A stretch of DNA of 6,916 nucleotides from Candidatus Pacearchaeota archaeon (GCA_017609695.1 JAFCDM010000043.1:1-6916); one strand, 5' to 3'. Shown: positions 1 to 4,959, counted from the stretch's first letter. Numbers and translations are program-made. Notes: a model not told the origin generated them from the sequence alone.

Positions 1-933
1 TTACTTTTCCAACTTTACAATTAATTCATCAACATCCACATCTTTCAAATCTTCAACAATAAACTCATTACGATTAAACATTGCATTTTTTCTAACTTGC
101 CCAGTCGCCATCATCTCTTTACCCAACAAATCTTTTTTCTTTAAAGAAAAAGCTTCTTGATTTTCTAATTCAGACAAATTAATTAATTTCTCTAAATTTT
201 CTGCAAACATAACCGCCCTTATGGAATCCGTCCCATCATCAAGCACAAAGCTCAATAAAGCTCTTTTTTCAGGAATTACCTTTCCATGAGTTTGACATTC
301 CCCTACTTCATTTATTTTTTTCTTACATTCAGGACATACTTCAAAGAATTTAGGTTCAAATAATCTAATAATAAAGGCTCTTGTAGAAACTTTGTCATTA
401 GAATTAAAATTAACAATAAATTTTTCAAAAATAGGTTTTTCCAAAACAAGATTTTTTATATTCTTATCCGAAATCTTAATTTCAGAAAAAGAAGACAAAT
501 GAATTTCCCCGTTTCTAACACTTGCATTAGTTATTTCAACAACTGTTTTTTCATTTATTTGCCCTTTAGCAATTAAATCTATATGATTTTCATCCCATAA
601 AACCGCCCGCACATTTGTAGTCTCATCTGCTAAAACAAAACTTGCAACTCTTCCAGACCTACCATTTTTTGAATATTCTCTTACAGGAAATAGATTAATA
701 ATCTGTCCAACAATATTAATTTTTCTCATTCCTGGAACAATCTGAGAAAGTTTAATCAATTGTTTATCAAAACTAACATTTAATTCTGCAGCAATAACTT
801 GTGCTGCCCCTTCTTTACTAATCAAACCTGCAAGCTTAGCCCTCTTAGCTTCAATTTTTCTTTCAATTTCCTCTACTGGAACACCTGAACTTTCTGAAAT
901 AAATTCTATTAAACTTTTATAATTTCCTTCCAT
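1..933 (-). CDS. RPA41-like replication protein A (single-stranded DNA-binding, OB folds plus zinc finger)
   Basis: This 310-residue protein looks like an archaeal replication protein A large subunit, which binds single-stranded DNA during replication, repair and recombination. Residues 1-55 form a helical N-terminal region ending in LISKEGAAQVIAAELNV, the type found in archaeal RPA41. An OB fold follows at about 60-155, with GQIINLFPVREY and the strand pattern SFVLADETTNVRAVLWD. A second, zinc-bearing domain spans about 165-300. Its probable metal ligands are C200, C203, C213 and H216, followed by another OB-like strand set LLSFVLDDGTDSIRAVMF. The start is well supported: GGAGG at 945-941 lies 7 bases before the ATG. 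It is somewhat shorter than euryarchaeal RPA41 (about 360 residues). It is divergent from the EF-1beta gene. Family assignment is confident; whether it acts alone or with small RPA subunits cannot be seen here. Confidence 0.9.
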   Translation of the reverse strand: MEGNYKSLIEFISESSGVPVEEIERKIEAKRAKLAGLISKEGAAQVIAAELNVSFDKQLIKLSQIVPGMRKINIVGQIINLFPVREYSKNGRSGRVASFVLADETTNVRAVLWDENHIDLIAKGQINEKTVVEITNASVRNGEIHLSSFSEIKISDKNIKNLVLEKPIFEKFIVNFNSNDKVSTRAFIIRLFEPKFFEVCPECKKKINEVGECQTHGKVIPEKRALLSFVLDDGTDSIRAVMFAENLEKLINLSELENQEAFSLKKKDLLGKEMMATGQVRKNAMFNRNEFIVEDLKDVDVDELIVKLEK

Positions 934-940
934 ATAAACT

Positions 941-945
941 CCTCC
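941..945 (-). promoter_or_regulatory. Shine-Dalgarno site of the RPA-like gene
   Basis: The minus strand reads AAAGGAGGAGTTTATATG, a full anti-16S match 7 bases before the start codon. This fixes the start at 933. It contrasts with the plus-strand genes, which have no such site. Confidence 0.8.
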
Positions 946-982
946 TTTAATAAACCTAATAAATAAATAAAATTAAAAACCC

Positions 983-990
983 TTTATAAA
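983..990 (-). promoter_or_regulatory. TATA box for the RPA-like gene
   Basis: TTTATAAA is perfectly palindromic. On the minus strand it would place transcription start near 961, giving a leader of about 28 bases that contains the Shine-Dalgarno site. Because it is symmetric it could also be read on the plus strand, but the EF-1beta gene has its own better placed box at 1041-1048. This is motif recognition only. Confidence 0.5.
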
Positions 991-1040
991 AATTATGATT
1001 ATCCAAAACAACCAATATTCAAAAAAACAAAAACCAAATC

Positions 1041-1048
1041 TTTATAAA
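1041..1048 (+). promoter_or_regulatory. TATA box for the EF-1beta/HIT pair (leaderless)
   Basis: TTTATAAA, preceded by the A-rich BRE-like CCAAATC, is centred about 25 bases before the ATG at 1070. That puts the transcription start at or next to the start codon. No Shine-Dalgarno sequence lies between them, so a leaderless messenger is expected. Confidence 0.7.
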
Positions 1049-1069
1049 CCCAAGTTTCAAAATTCTATT

Positions 1070-1342
1070 ATGGGAACTGCAATAATTAAAATGAAAATCA
1101 TGCCAACATCCCCAGATATAAATTTAAAAGAAATTGAAGAAAAAGCAAAGGGGATAATAAAAGAACAAACTAATTCCGATATTAAAATAGAAAAAGAGCC
1201 AATAGCTTTTGGTTTAACTGCTCTCCACTTTCTATTTGCTTGGGATGAAAGCAAGGACACAGATAATTTACAAGATAAATTAAAAAACATTCCAGAAGTA
1301 AGTTCTGCGGAAATAGTAGATTTCCGTAGGGCAATTGGATAA
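1070..1342 (+). CDS. Translation elongation factor 1-beta (aEF-1B), nucleotide exchange factor for EF-1alpha
   Basis: The protein is the archaeal exchange factor that replaces GDP with GTP on EF-1alpha during elongation in the cytosol. Family signatures are the N-terminal MGTAIIKMKIMP, the central EPIAFGLTAL (residues 44-53 counted from this start) and the C-terminal VSSAEIVDFRRAIG. The frame is open from an ATG at 995, but the extra 25 residues (MIIQNNQYSKK...) have no place in this family of about 90 residues and would cover the TATA box at 1041-1048. I therefore place the start at 1070, giving 90 residues, exactly the usual size. The stop is followed after 9 bases by the HIT-like gene, so the two are probably one transcript. 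Identification is secure by sequence pattern. Confidence 0.92.
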   Translation: MGTAIIKMKIMPTSPDINLKEIEEKAKGIIKEQTNSDIKIEKEPIAFGLTALHFLFAWDESKDTDNLQDKLKNIPEVSSAEIVDFRRAIG

Positions 1343-1351
1343 TCACAACAA

Positions 1352-1990
1352 ATGCTAACAAAAGAACAAGCAGAAGGAATAAAAAAGCAACTTTTTCTAC
1401 AAATAGAAAAACTTCCTAATGAAAATAAAGAACAAATTAAAAAACAAATCTCTCAATTAAATGAGGAAGAATTAGAAGAATTTTTAAAAGAAAATAAAAT
1501 CCAAATGCAAGGTTCTCCAGAAGGTGGAAGCCCACAAGGAGAAGACCCTAATGCTTGTTTATTTTGTTCAATCATAGAAAATAAAATTCCCTGCCACAAA
1601 ATCGCAGAAAATAAAAAATCAATTGCAATATTAGAAATTAATCCATTAACAAAAGGGCACTCAATTATTATCCCCTTAAAACATGAAACAATAGAAAAAC
1701 TTCCAAAATTATCTATGAGTCTTGCACAAAAGATAGCCAAAAAAATTAAAACAAAACTTAAACCAGAAGATATCAAGATTGAAACTTCAAGTTTTCAAGG
1801 ACATGCTATTATAAATGTAATCCCCCTTTACAAGGACGAACCACCTAAAAAAACAAAGGCAGATGAAAAAGAATTAGAAAAACTTCAATCTATTTTAGAA
1901 ACAAAAAAAAGAACTTCTAGAACAGATTCAACAATTAAAAAAACTAAACCCCTAAAAAATTTAAAAGAACTAAGTTTTAGGATCCCCTAA
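1352..1990 (+). CDS. HIT-domain protein with degenerate catalytic motif and extra terminal regions
   Basis: A histidine-triad fold is recognisable at residues 69-160: CLFC (C69, C72), IPCHKIAENKKSIAILEINPL, KGHSIIIPLKHE (H103, H111) and GHAIINVIPLY. Active HIT hydrolases of AMP-linked substrates carry H-x-H-x-H near the end of this domain, the middle histidine being the nucleophile. Here the positions read H151, I153 and N155, so the nucleophile is absent. C69, C72, H111 and H151 remain, and these correspond to the structural zinc site of zinc-type HIT proteins as I recall them. Residues 1-52 are a charged helical region, and residues 162-212 form a Lys-rich helical tail ending in RIP. The gene sits 9 bases after EF-1beta and is presumably cotranscribed with it. 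It is probably a binding protein rather than an enzyme; that is inference. Confidence 0.82.
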   Translation: MLTKEQAEGIKKQLFLQIEKLPNENKEQIKKQISQLNEEELEEFLKENKIQMQGSPEGGSPQGEDPNACLFCSIIENKIPCHKIAENKKSIAILEINPLTKGHSIIIPLKHETIEKLPKLSMSLAQKIAKKIKTKLKPEDIKIETSSFQGHAIINVIPLYKDEPPKKTKADEKELEKLQSILETKKRTSRTDSTIKKTKPLKNLKELSFRIP

Positions 1991-2009
1991 TAAGGGAAGT
2001 ATCCCTTAT
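1990..2009 (+). terminator. Hairpin at the HIT gene stop codon, possible 3' end
   Basis: ATAAGGGA (1990-1997) and TCCCTTAT (2002-2009) form a perfect 8-base-pair stem with a 4-base loop, beginning on the last base of the stop codon. No long T run follows directly, so it may stabilise the messenger end rather than terminate transcription. Confidence 0.4.
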
Positions 2010-2092
2010 CAACCCTCAATCTTTAAACTACCTATAATCAAACTTAAACTTCTAATCTTATCAAAAAAATTCTCACCACCCCCCCATCAGAA

Positions 2093-2102
2093 TATTTATT
2101 AA
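2093..2102 (+). promoter_or_regulatory. Candidate TATA box for the prepilin peptidase
   Basis: TATTTATTAA is centred about 27 bases before the ATG at 2124 and follows a C-rich stretch (2075-2087). No Shine-Dalgarno site is present, so a leaderless or nearly leaderless transcript is likely. The box is less canonical than those at 1041 and 3281. Confidence 0.5.
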
Positions 2103-2123
2103 CCACTCTATTTTTCTTATATA

Positions 2124-2975
2124 ATGAACCAATTAATAAATTATGAAAATTTATTTTTAATCATCTTAGCATTAATCTGGATTATTGTAGCTGTTATTCA
2201 GGATTTTAAAAAAAGAGAAGTGGACAATCTTTGGAATTTTAGTTTAATTGCTTTTGCTCTTGCATATCGTTTAGCAGTAAGTATTTTTACAAATAACTAC
2301 TGGTTTATTTTAAATGGTTTAATCGGATTTGCAATCTTCTTTGGATTAGGCAATTTATTTTATTATTCAAGATTATTTGGGGGAGGAGATACAAAATTAT
2401 TAATTTCCTTAGGAACAATTCTTCCATTAAGTTATGACTGGCTAATTAATCTAAAAATCTTTGGGATTTTCACCATACTATTTTTAATTACAGGTTCAAT
2501 CTATGCTATAATCTATGCTTTAATTCTAATGATTAAAAACTACCAAAAATTCTCTAAGGAATTTGTTAAACAATGGAAAAACTATCAAAAGATGTTTTTA
2601 ATTTCTTTAATTTTTATAATTCTTTGGATAAATATATTATATTTCTTAAGTCAAATGAGATTTATTTTAATTGGGTTTGTCATTTTACTATTTCCAATAT
2701 TATTTGTTTTTTCAAAAGCAATTGAAGAAACCTGTATGGTTAAATCTGTTTCACCTAAAAAAATTACCTTAGGAGACTGGTTATATAAAACAATTACAAT
2801 AAATAAAAAGAAAATTAAATCAGATTGGCAAGGAGTCTCTGAAAAAGAACTATCTCACCTAAGAAAATCTAAAAAAAATATTTTAATCAAATATGGGATT
2901 CCATTCACACCAAGTTTTTTATTTGCTTTTATTATCTTATTAATTCTATCATATAGATATTCTGGATTGTTTTAA
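2124..2975 (+). CDS. A24-family archaeal prepilin/preflagellin peptidase (FlaK/PibD-like)
   Basis: This is a membrane aspartyl protease that cleaves type IV pilin-like (class III) signal peptides just before the hydrophobic segment. Both catalytic aspartates of the GxGD family are visible: D27 in IQDFKKREVDNLWNF after the first membrane helix (residues 8-26), and D89 in LFGGGDTKLL. Further hydrophobic helices lie at about 42-54, 60-80, 95-105, 111-137, 157-175, 178-196 and 263-279. A cytoplasmic domain before the last helix contains LGDWL (216-220) and the KYGIPFTPSFL motif (257-267), an extension like that of archaeal FlaK-type enzymes. At 283 residues it is longer than Methanococcus FlaK (about 230). 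Its likely substrates, proteins with KKA or KRG N-termini, are encoded on the opposite strand at 3842-6803. Family confident; specificity inferred. Confidence 0.9.
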   Translation: MNQLINYENLFLIILALIWIIVAVIQDFKKREVDNLWNFSLIAFALAYRLAVSIFTNNYWFILNGLIGFAIFFGLGNLFYYSRLFGGGDTKLLISLGTILPLSYDWLINLKIFGIFTILFLITGSIYAIIYALILMIKNYQKFSKEFVKQWKNYQKMFLISLIFIILWINILYFLSQMRFILIGFVILLFPILFVFSKAIEETCMVKSVSPKKITLGDWLYKTITINKKKIKSDWQGVSEKELSHLRKSKKNILIKYGIPFTPSFLFAFIILLILSYRYSGLF

Positions 2976-3017
2976 AAGAATCAACCAAGATTATAATCAA
3001 CCAAGAATCCTTTTAAA
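2971..3017. repeat. Tandem 12-base direct repeat framed by an inverted repeat
   Basis: AATCAACCAAGA occurs at 2979-2990 and again at 2995-3006, 16 bases apart. The pair is bracketed by TTTAAAAG (2971-2978) and CTTTTAAA (3010-3017). The left arm overlaps the peptidase stop codon. It could be an end-of-transcript structure or a protein-binding site; nothing in the sequence decides between these. Confidence 0.55.
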
Positions 3018-3170
3018 CTAAAAACCCTAATCTTAAAATAACACCACACCCAAATCTCCAAATACAATTTTCAAGCTACATAGCAAAACTTAAGCCTACA
3101 ATCTAGATAACTAAAAGTTTTATAGACTATTGATATCATTATTTTTATAAGATCAAAAAAACAATATGCT

Positions 3171-3266
3171 ACCACATCCTAAAGGATGTGGTTTGTGACA
3201 GGCACTTGTTTTTTGGATGCTCAAGAATTTCCACACACTAAAGTATGTGGTTATTAAAATTCTTGA
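3171..3266. repeat. Two hairpins with identical CTAAAG apex; possible IS200/IS605-type remnant
   Basis: Hairpin 1 pairs ACCACATC (3171-3178) with GATGTGGT (3185-3192) around CTAAAG. Hairpin 2 pairs CCACACA (3231-3237) with TATGTGG (3244-3250), one mismatch, around the same CTAAAG. Hairpin 2 is enclosed by a perfect 10-base outer stem, TCAAGAATTT (3221-3230) with AAATTCTTGA (3257-3266), leaving a 6-base bulge. Paired imperfect hairpins of this style are typical of the subterminal ends of IS200/IS605 elements and of their non-autonomous derivatives in archaea. No TnpA or TnpB coding trace is present, so the mobile origin is only a suggestion. Confidence 0.5.
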
Positions 3267-3280
3267 CATATAAGTATTAA

Positions 3281-3288
3281 TTTATAAG
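3281..3288 (+). promoter_or_regulatory. TATA box for the two small membrane-protein genes
   Basis: TTTATAAG is centred about 25 bases before the ATG at 3310, exactly where a leaderless archaeal gene has its TATA box. Its placement is a main argument that the 34-residue reading frame is a real gene. Confidence 0.6.
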
Positions 3289-3309
3289 TATTAAAATCTT
3301 TTAAATAAT

Positions 3310-3414
3310 ATGAAAAAAAAGACTTTTCAAATAATACAAATAATAGTATTAAGTTTAGGTTTTATAGCTATAGCATTACTTGTTTGGCAAATAATAATAA
3401 CTTTATTATCTTAA
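3310..3414 (+). CDS. Small single-span membrane protein, 34 residues
   Basis: The predicted peptide starts MKKKTFQIIQ and continues as one uninterrupted hydrophobic helix (about 8-33) ending TLLS. The positive N-terminus followed by a helix suggests an inner-face N-terminus. Two features support a real gene: a well placed TATA box at 3281-3288, and the 9-base spacing to the next small membrane-protein gene, which implies an operon. I do not recognise a family. Sequences this short and AT-rich can give hydrophobic frames by chance, so conservation would be needed for certainty. Confidence 0.5.
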   Translation: MKKKTFQIIQIIVLSLGFIAIALLVWQIIITLLS

Positions 3415-3423
3415 ACACAAAAA

Positions 3424-3615
3424 ATGACATTAGGAGACTTGCTAACTATTTTTTCTCATCTCATCAATGTAAGTATTTTTATTTACTTTTCATTAATATT
3501 AATAAAGATAAATGCTCTTAATACGATAGGAATTTCTATAAGTGCTTTTGGAATATTTATGTCTTTAATCACAAATATTATTGTAATTTTAGAAAAATTA
3601 AGAACCAACATATAA
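3424..3615 (+). CDS. Small two-span membrane protein, 63 residues
   Basis: The peptide has two hydrophobic segments, at about residues 13-29 and 35-56, joined by a short polar turn (NALNT), with a basic C-terminus (EKLRTNI). No enzymatic motif is visible and I do not recognise a family. It starts 9 bases after the 34-residue membrane peptide, has no Shine-Dalgarno site, and probably shares the upstream promoter at 3281. A hairpin with a T run at 3628-3650 closes the transcript. The pair lies between the prepilin peptidase and the pilin-like genes, but nothing in the sequence ties it to pilus function. Confidence 0.6.
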   Translation: MTLGDLLTIFSHLINVSIFIYFSLILIKINALNTIGISISAFGIFMSLITNIIVILEKLRTNI

Positions 3616-3620
3616 ATTAA

Positions 3621-3650
3621 GAAAAACAATAATCAGATTATTTTTTCTTT
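3621..3650. terminator. Bidirectional hairpin terminator between convergent genes
   Basis: AATAATC (3628-3634) and GATTATT (3636-3642) pair around one base. The stem is flanked by AAAAAC on the left and a T run (TTTTTTCTTT, 3641-3650) on the right, so RNA from either strand ends in U residues. It serves the plus genes ending at 3615 and the minus gene whose stop codon (3638-3640) lies inside the right arm. Confidence 0.6.
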
Positions 3651-3763
3651 CCAACTTTCCTTTTCACCACCCTATTTCCCCCGCCCTTTTTATACCTACT
3701 ATAACGAGCTTTAGCTCGTTTATCACATTTAGTTTTTCTCTTACCTTGTGTTGCATATTCCAT
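3638..3763 (-). CDS. Very basic 41-residue protein, unknown function
   Basis: The peptide begins MEYATQGKRKTKCDKRAKAR and ends KRKVGKKK; 18 of 41 residues are Lys or Arg, with a GGG turn at 27-29 and one cysteine (C13). This composition suggests binding to RNA or DNA, as in small ribosome-associated or chromatin proteins, but it does not match ribosomal L39e, L40e or L41e as I know them. Support for a real gene is good. A strong TATA box lies at 3801-3810, the region is noticeably more GC-rich than its surroundings, and terminators bound it on both sides. A perfect hairpin (3703-3720) lies inside the coding sequence. No Shine-Dalgarno site is visible. Not recognised as a named family. Confidence 0.65.
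   Translation of the reverse strand: MEYATQGKRKTKCDKRAKARYSRYKKGGGNRVVKRKVGKKK
3703..3720. repeat. Perfect hairpin with CTAAAG apex inside the basic-protein gene
   Basis: AACGAGCT (3703-3710) and AGCTCGTT (3713-3720) are perfectly complementary. On the minus strand the apex reads CTAAAG, the same hexamer as in the two hairpins at 3171-3250. In the protein it encodes the residues KRAKAR. Confidence 0.6.
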
Positions 3764-3800
3764 TTTAAACAAGTATTATTAAAATAAAAAAATAAAAAGA

Positions 3801-3810
3801 AATATATAAA
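3801..3810 (-). promoter_or_regulatory. TATA box for the basic 41-residue protein
   Basis: On the minus strand, GAAATC followed by TTTATATATT resembles an archaeal BRE plus TATA box. It is centred about 42 bases before the ATG at 3763, implying a short leader of roughly 17 bases. Confidence 0.6.
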
Positions 3811-3816
3811 GATTTC

Positions 3817-3841
3817 TAAAAAAAAAGAAAAAAAGAAAAAA
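3817..3841 (-). terminator. Poly-T terminator after the cysteine-rich pilin-like gene
   Basis: Immediately after the stop codon at 3842-3844 the minus strand is almost pure T (only two C interruptions in about 24 bases). Archaeal RNA polymerase terminates at such T tracts without needing a hairpin. Confidence 0.7.
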
Positions 3842-4363
3842 TCAATTATTTTCAGTTAAAGCTTGACAAGGGTTACCACCTACCTCCTCTCTCCTATCAC
3901 AACAAAATCCATTAGGAGCATCTTGGAATGTACCATCTGCTGGGGTTCCCACACATTCTAAATCTGATTTTCTATCACACACAATGCCATTCCCATCAAA
4001 AATCTCAGAGTTACCTACACACTTAGGAGTAGTTTCAGACTTAGAACAAGGGTCCATAGTAGCACATTCACTAACCCCTATACTACTTGAGAAATAATTA
4101 CAATCTCCTTTGATTGGTTCCTCCTTCCCTTTTTGATTAAAATCTCTGATTTCACACCAACTCGCCAAATTCCCAGTAACACAAGCAGAAGCACACTGAG
4201 CTATAATTGCTTGAGCATTATCAGAAGGTGCAATCCAAGGAAGCATATTGTTCCAGCCTTTTGAAAAACCAACAATAAGTGCAACCAATACAACTACCCC
4301 TAAGATAATCAAAATAATTGTGCTTATTGAAAGATTCTGAGCTTTCTTATTATTATTAAACAT
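3842..4363 (-). CDS. Cysteine-rich pilin-like secreted/surface protein (class III signal peptide)
   Basis: The N-terminus, MFNNNKKAQNLSIS followed by a hydrophobic helix at about residues 13-33, resembles an archaeal type IV prepilin: a short basic leader, KKA, Q, then the assembly helix. The remaining 140 residues are polar and would lie outside the cell. They hold 12 cysteines (57, 61, 70, 88, 100, 106, 115, 129, 137, 154, 155, 166), enough for six disulfides, including a CC pair in GFCCD. The frame is open to an ATG at 4381, but AAAGGAGGTG at 4378-4369 is a Shine-Dalgarno site 7 bases before the ATG at 4363, so I use the latter (173 residues). The leader matches those of the genes at 5269, 5845 and 6330. 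I do not recognise the extracellular domain. Confidence 0.75.
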   Translation of the reverse strand: MFNNNKKAQNLSISTIILIILGVVVLVALIVGFSKGWNNMLPWIAPSDNAQAIIAQCASACVTGNLASWCEIRDFNQKGKEEPIKGDCNYFSSSIGVSECATMDPCSKSETTPKCVGNSEIFDGNGIVCDRKSDLECVGTPADGTFQDAPNGFCCDRREEVGGNPCQALTENN

Positions 4364-4370
4364 TTTTACA

Positions 4371-4375
4371 CCTCC
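4371..4375 (-). promoter_or_regulatory. Shine-Dalgarno site that sets the start of the cysteine-rich pilin
   Basis: GGAGG 7 bases before the ATG at 4363 lies inside the codons of the alternative upstream start at 4381, which argues against that longer form. Confidence 0.8.
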
Positions 4376-4397
4376 TTTCATATTACATAACTATATT

Positions 4398-4407
4398 GTA
4401 TTTATAG
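4398..4407 (-). promoter_or_regulatory. Candidate TATA box for the cysteine-rich pilin-like gene
   Basis: The minus strand reads CTATAAATAC about 40 bases before the ATG, giving a start near 4378, just at the Shine-Dalgarno site. A second candidate, TTTTTAAATAG at about 4445-4435, would give a leader of about 50 bases. I cannot choose firmly between them. Confidence 0.35.
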
Positions 4408-4440
4408 TAGTATTATGTCTTTATGATGTAATCTCTATTT

Positions 4441-4468
4441 AAAAATGTTTTTAAGAACACAAAAACAT
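4441..4468 (-). terminator. Hairpin plus T run after the RelE-type toxin gene
   Basis: On the minus strand ATGTTTTT (4468-4461) pairs with AAAAACAT (4452-4445) around 8 bases and is followed by TTTTT (4446-4442 region). It lies within 10 bases of the toxin stop codon and separates the module from the pilin-like gene. Confidence 0.4.
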
Positions 4469-4475
4469 AGAAAGA

Positions 4476-4727
4476 CTAAAAATTATCATACATATTCTTC
4501 CTGTGTCCAATTTTTAGAATTCTTATTTCCTCCCCTAAAATTTCAAATAAAACCCTATAATCCCCAACTCTTAATCTAAATGAACTCTGATTTTTTAATC
4601 TTTTAATATCCATAGAAAAAGGATTCTCCTTAAGTAACTTTATCTTACTTATTATTCTCCTAGCAACAAAATTATCTAATTTATTTAAGTAATCTTCAGC
4701 CTCTTTATCTAAAATGATTTTATACAT
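4476..4727 (-). CDS. RelE/ParE-superfamily toxin
   Basis: The 83-residue protein has the size and pattern of a RelE-like toxin: N-terminal MYKIILDKEAEDYLNKLD, two helices up to about 35, ENPF, then the core strands FRLRVGDYRVLFEI (50-63) and IRILKIGHRKNMY (68-80). R51, R53, R58, H75, R76, K77 and Y80 are the positive and aromatic residues expected in the active-site face of archaeal RelE, which cleaves messenger RNA on the ribosome; a ParE-like role is possible but the terminal HRKNMY favours RelE. It overlaps the antitoxin by one base (TAATG), so the two are translationally coupled. Nothing suggests it is inactivated. Confidence 0.9.
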   Translation of the reverse strand: MYKIILDKEAEDYLNKLDNFVARRIISKIKLLKENPFSMDIKRLKNQSSFRLRVGDYRVLFEILGEEIRILKIGHRKNMYDNF

Positions 4728-4945
4728 TATAAACTAAAATTTTTCTCAACTTCTTCAAAAGTAACAAACTCTCCTTTTTCTATTCTTTTCTTTGCTTCTT
4801 TTATCTCTTTTTTTGTTTTTTCATTAAGCTCAAGATTATCTTCTATCATGTTTTCTATAATTTCATTATAAGTTTCTCTTTCAAAAATTCGCATTCTATC
4901 AAGAATTCTTTTTACATCCTTTGATATTTGTATTGTAGTATGCAT
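4727..4945 (-). CDS. Ribbon-helix-helix antitoxin partner of the RelE-type toxin
   Basis: The 72-residue protein begins with the strand HTTIQISKDVKRILD followed by two helices (RETYNEIIENMIEDN), the layout of a ribbon-helix-helix DNA-binding domain. The C-terminal part (about 42-70, EIKEAKKRIEKGEFVTFEEV) is a charged helix and strand of the type that wraps around RelE toxins. It is first in the module and overlaps the toxin gene by one base. Such antitoxins repress their own promoter as dimers; overlapping inverted repeats sit just upstream at 4960-4985. Family assignment is by pattern and by the toxin next to it. Confidence 0.85.
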   Translation of the reverse strand: MHTTIQISKDVKRILDRMRIFERETYNEIIENMIEDNLELNEKTKKEIKEAKKRIEKGEFVTFEEVEKNFSL

Positions 4946-4959
4946 TTTATTATAAATCT

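Larger units (their letters stand above)
2976..3309. other. Gene-poor spacer of 334 bases
   Basis: I find no convincing gene here on either strand. The stretch holds a direct repeat (2979-3006) within a larger inverted repeat, two hairpins with a shared apex (3171-3266), a short T run at 3209-3214 and the TATA box of the next gene (3281-3288). Positions 3019-3160 show nothing I can name. Confidence 0.6.

Noticed and set aside
995..1069. N-terminal extension of EF-1beta from an earlier ATG
   Set aside because: It covers the TATA box, has no Shine-Dalgarno site and adds 25 residues absent from the 90-residue family.
1057..1290. Minus-strand open frame opposite EF-1beta
   Set aside because: It is antisense to a clearly identified gene and has no promoter or family pattern.
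1453..1776. Minus-strand open frame opposite the HIT-like gene
   Set aside because: The plus strand carries the recognisable HIT domain; the antisense frame is hydrophobic only because it mirrors Lys/Glu-rich codons.
2976..3170. tRNA, C/D box or other known RNA gene
   Set aside because: I looked for cloverleaf arms and C/D box motifs on both strands and found none that fit.
3171..3266. CRISPR array
   Set aside because: There are only two hairpins with imperfectly matching stems and no regular repeats and spacers, and no cas gene is nearby.
3217..3273. 18-codon frame MLKNFHTLKYVV... across hairpin 2
   Set aside because: It has no promoter or ribosome site and is explained by the inverted repeats it spans.
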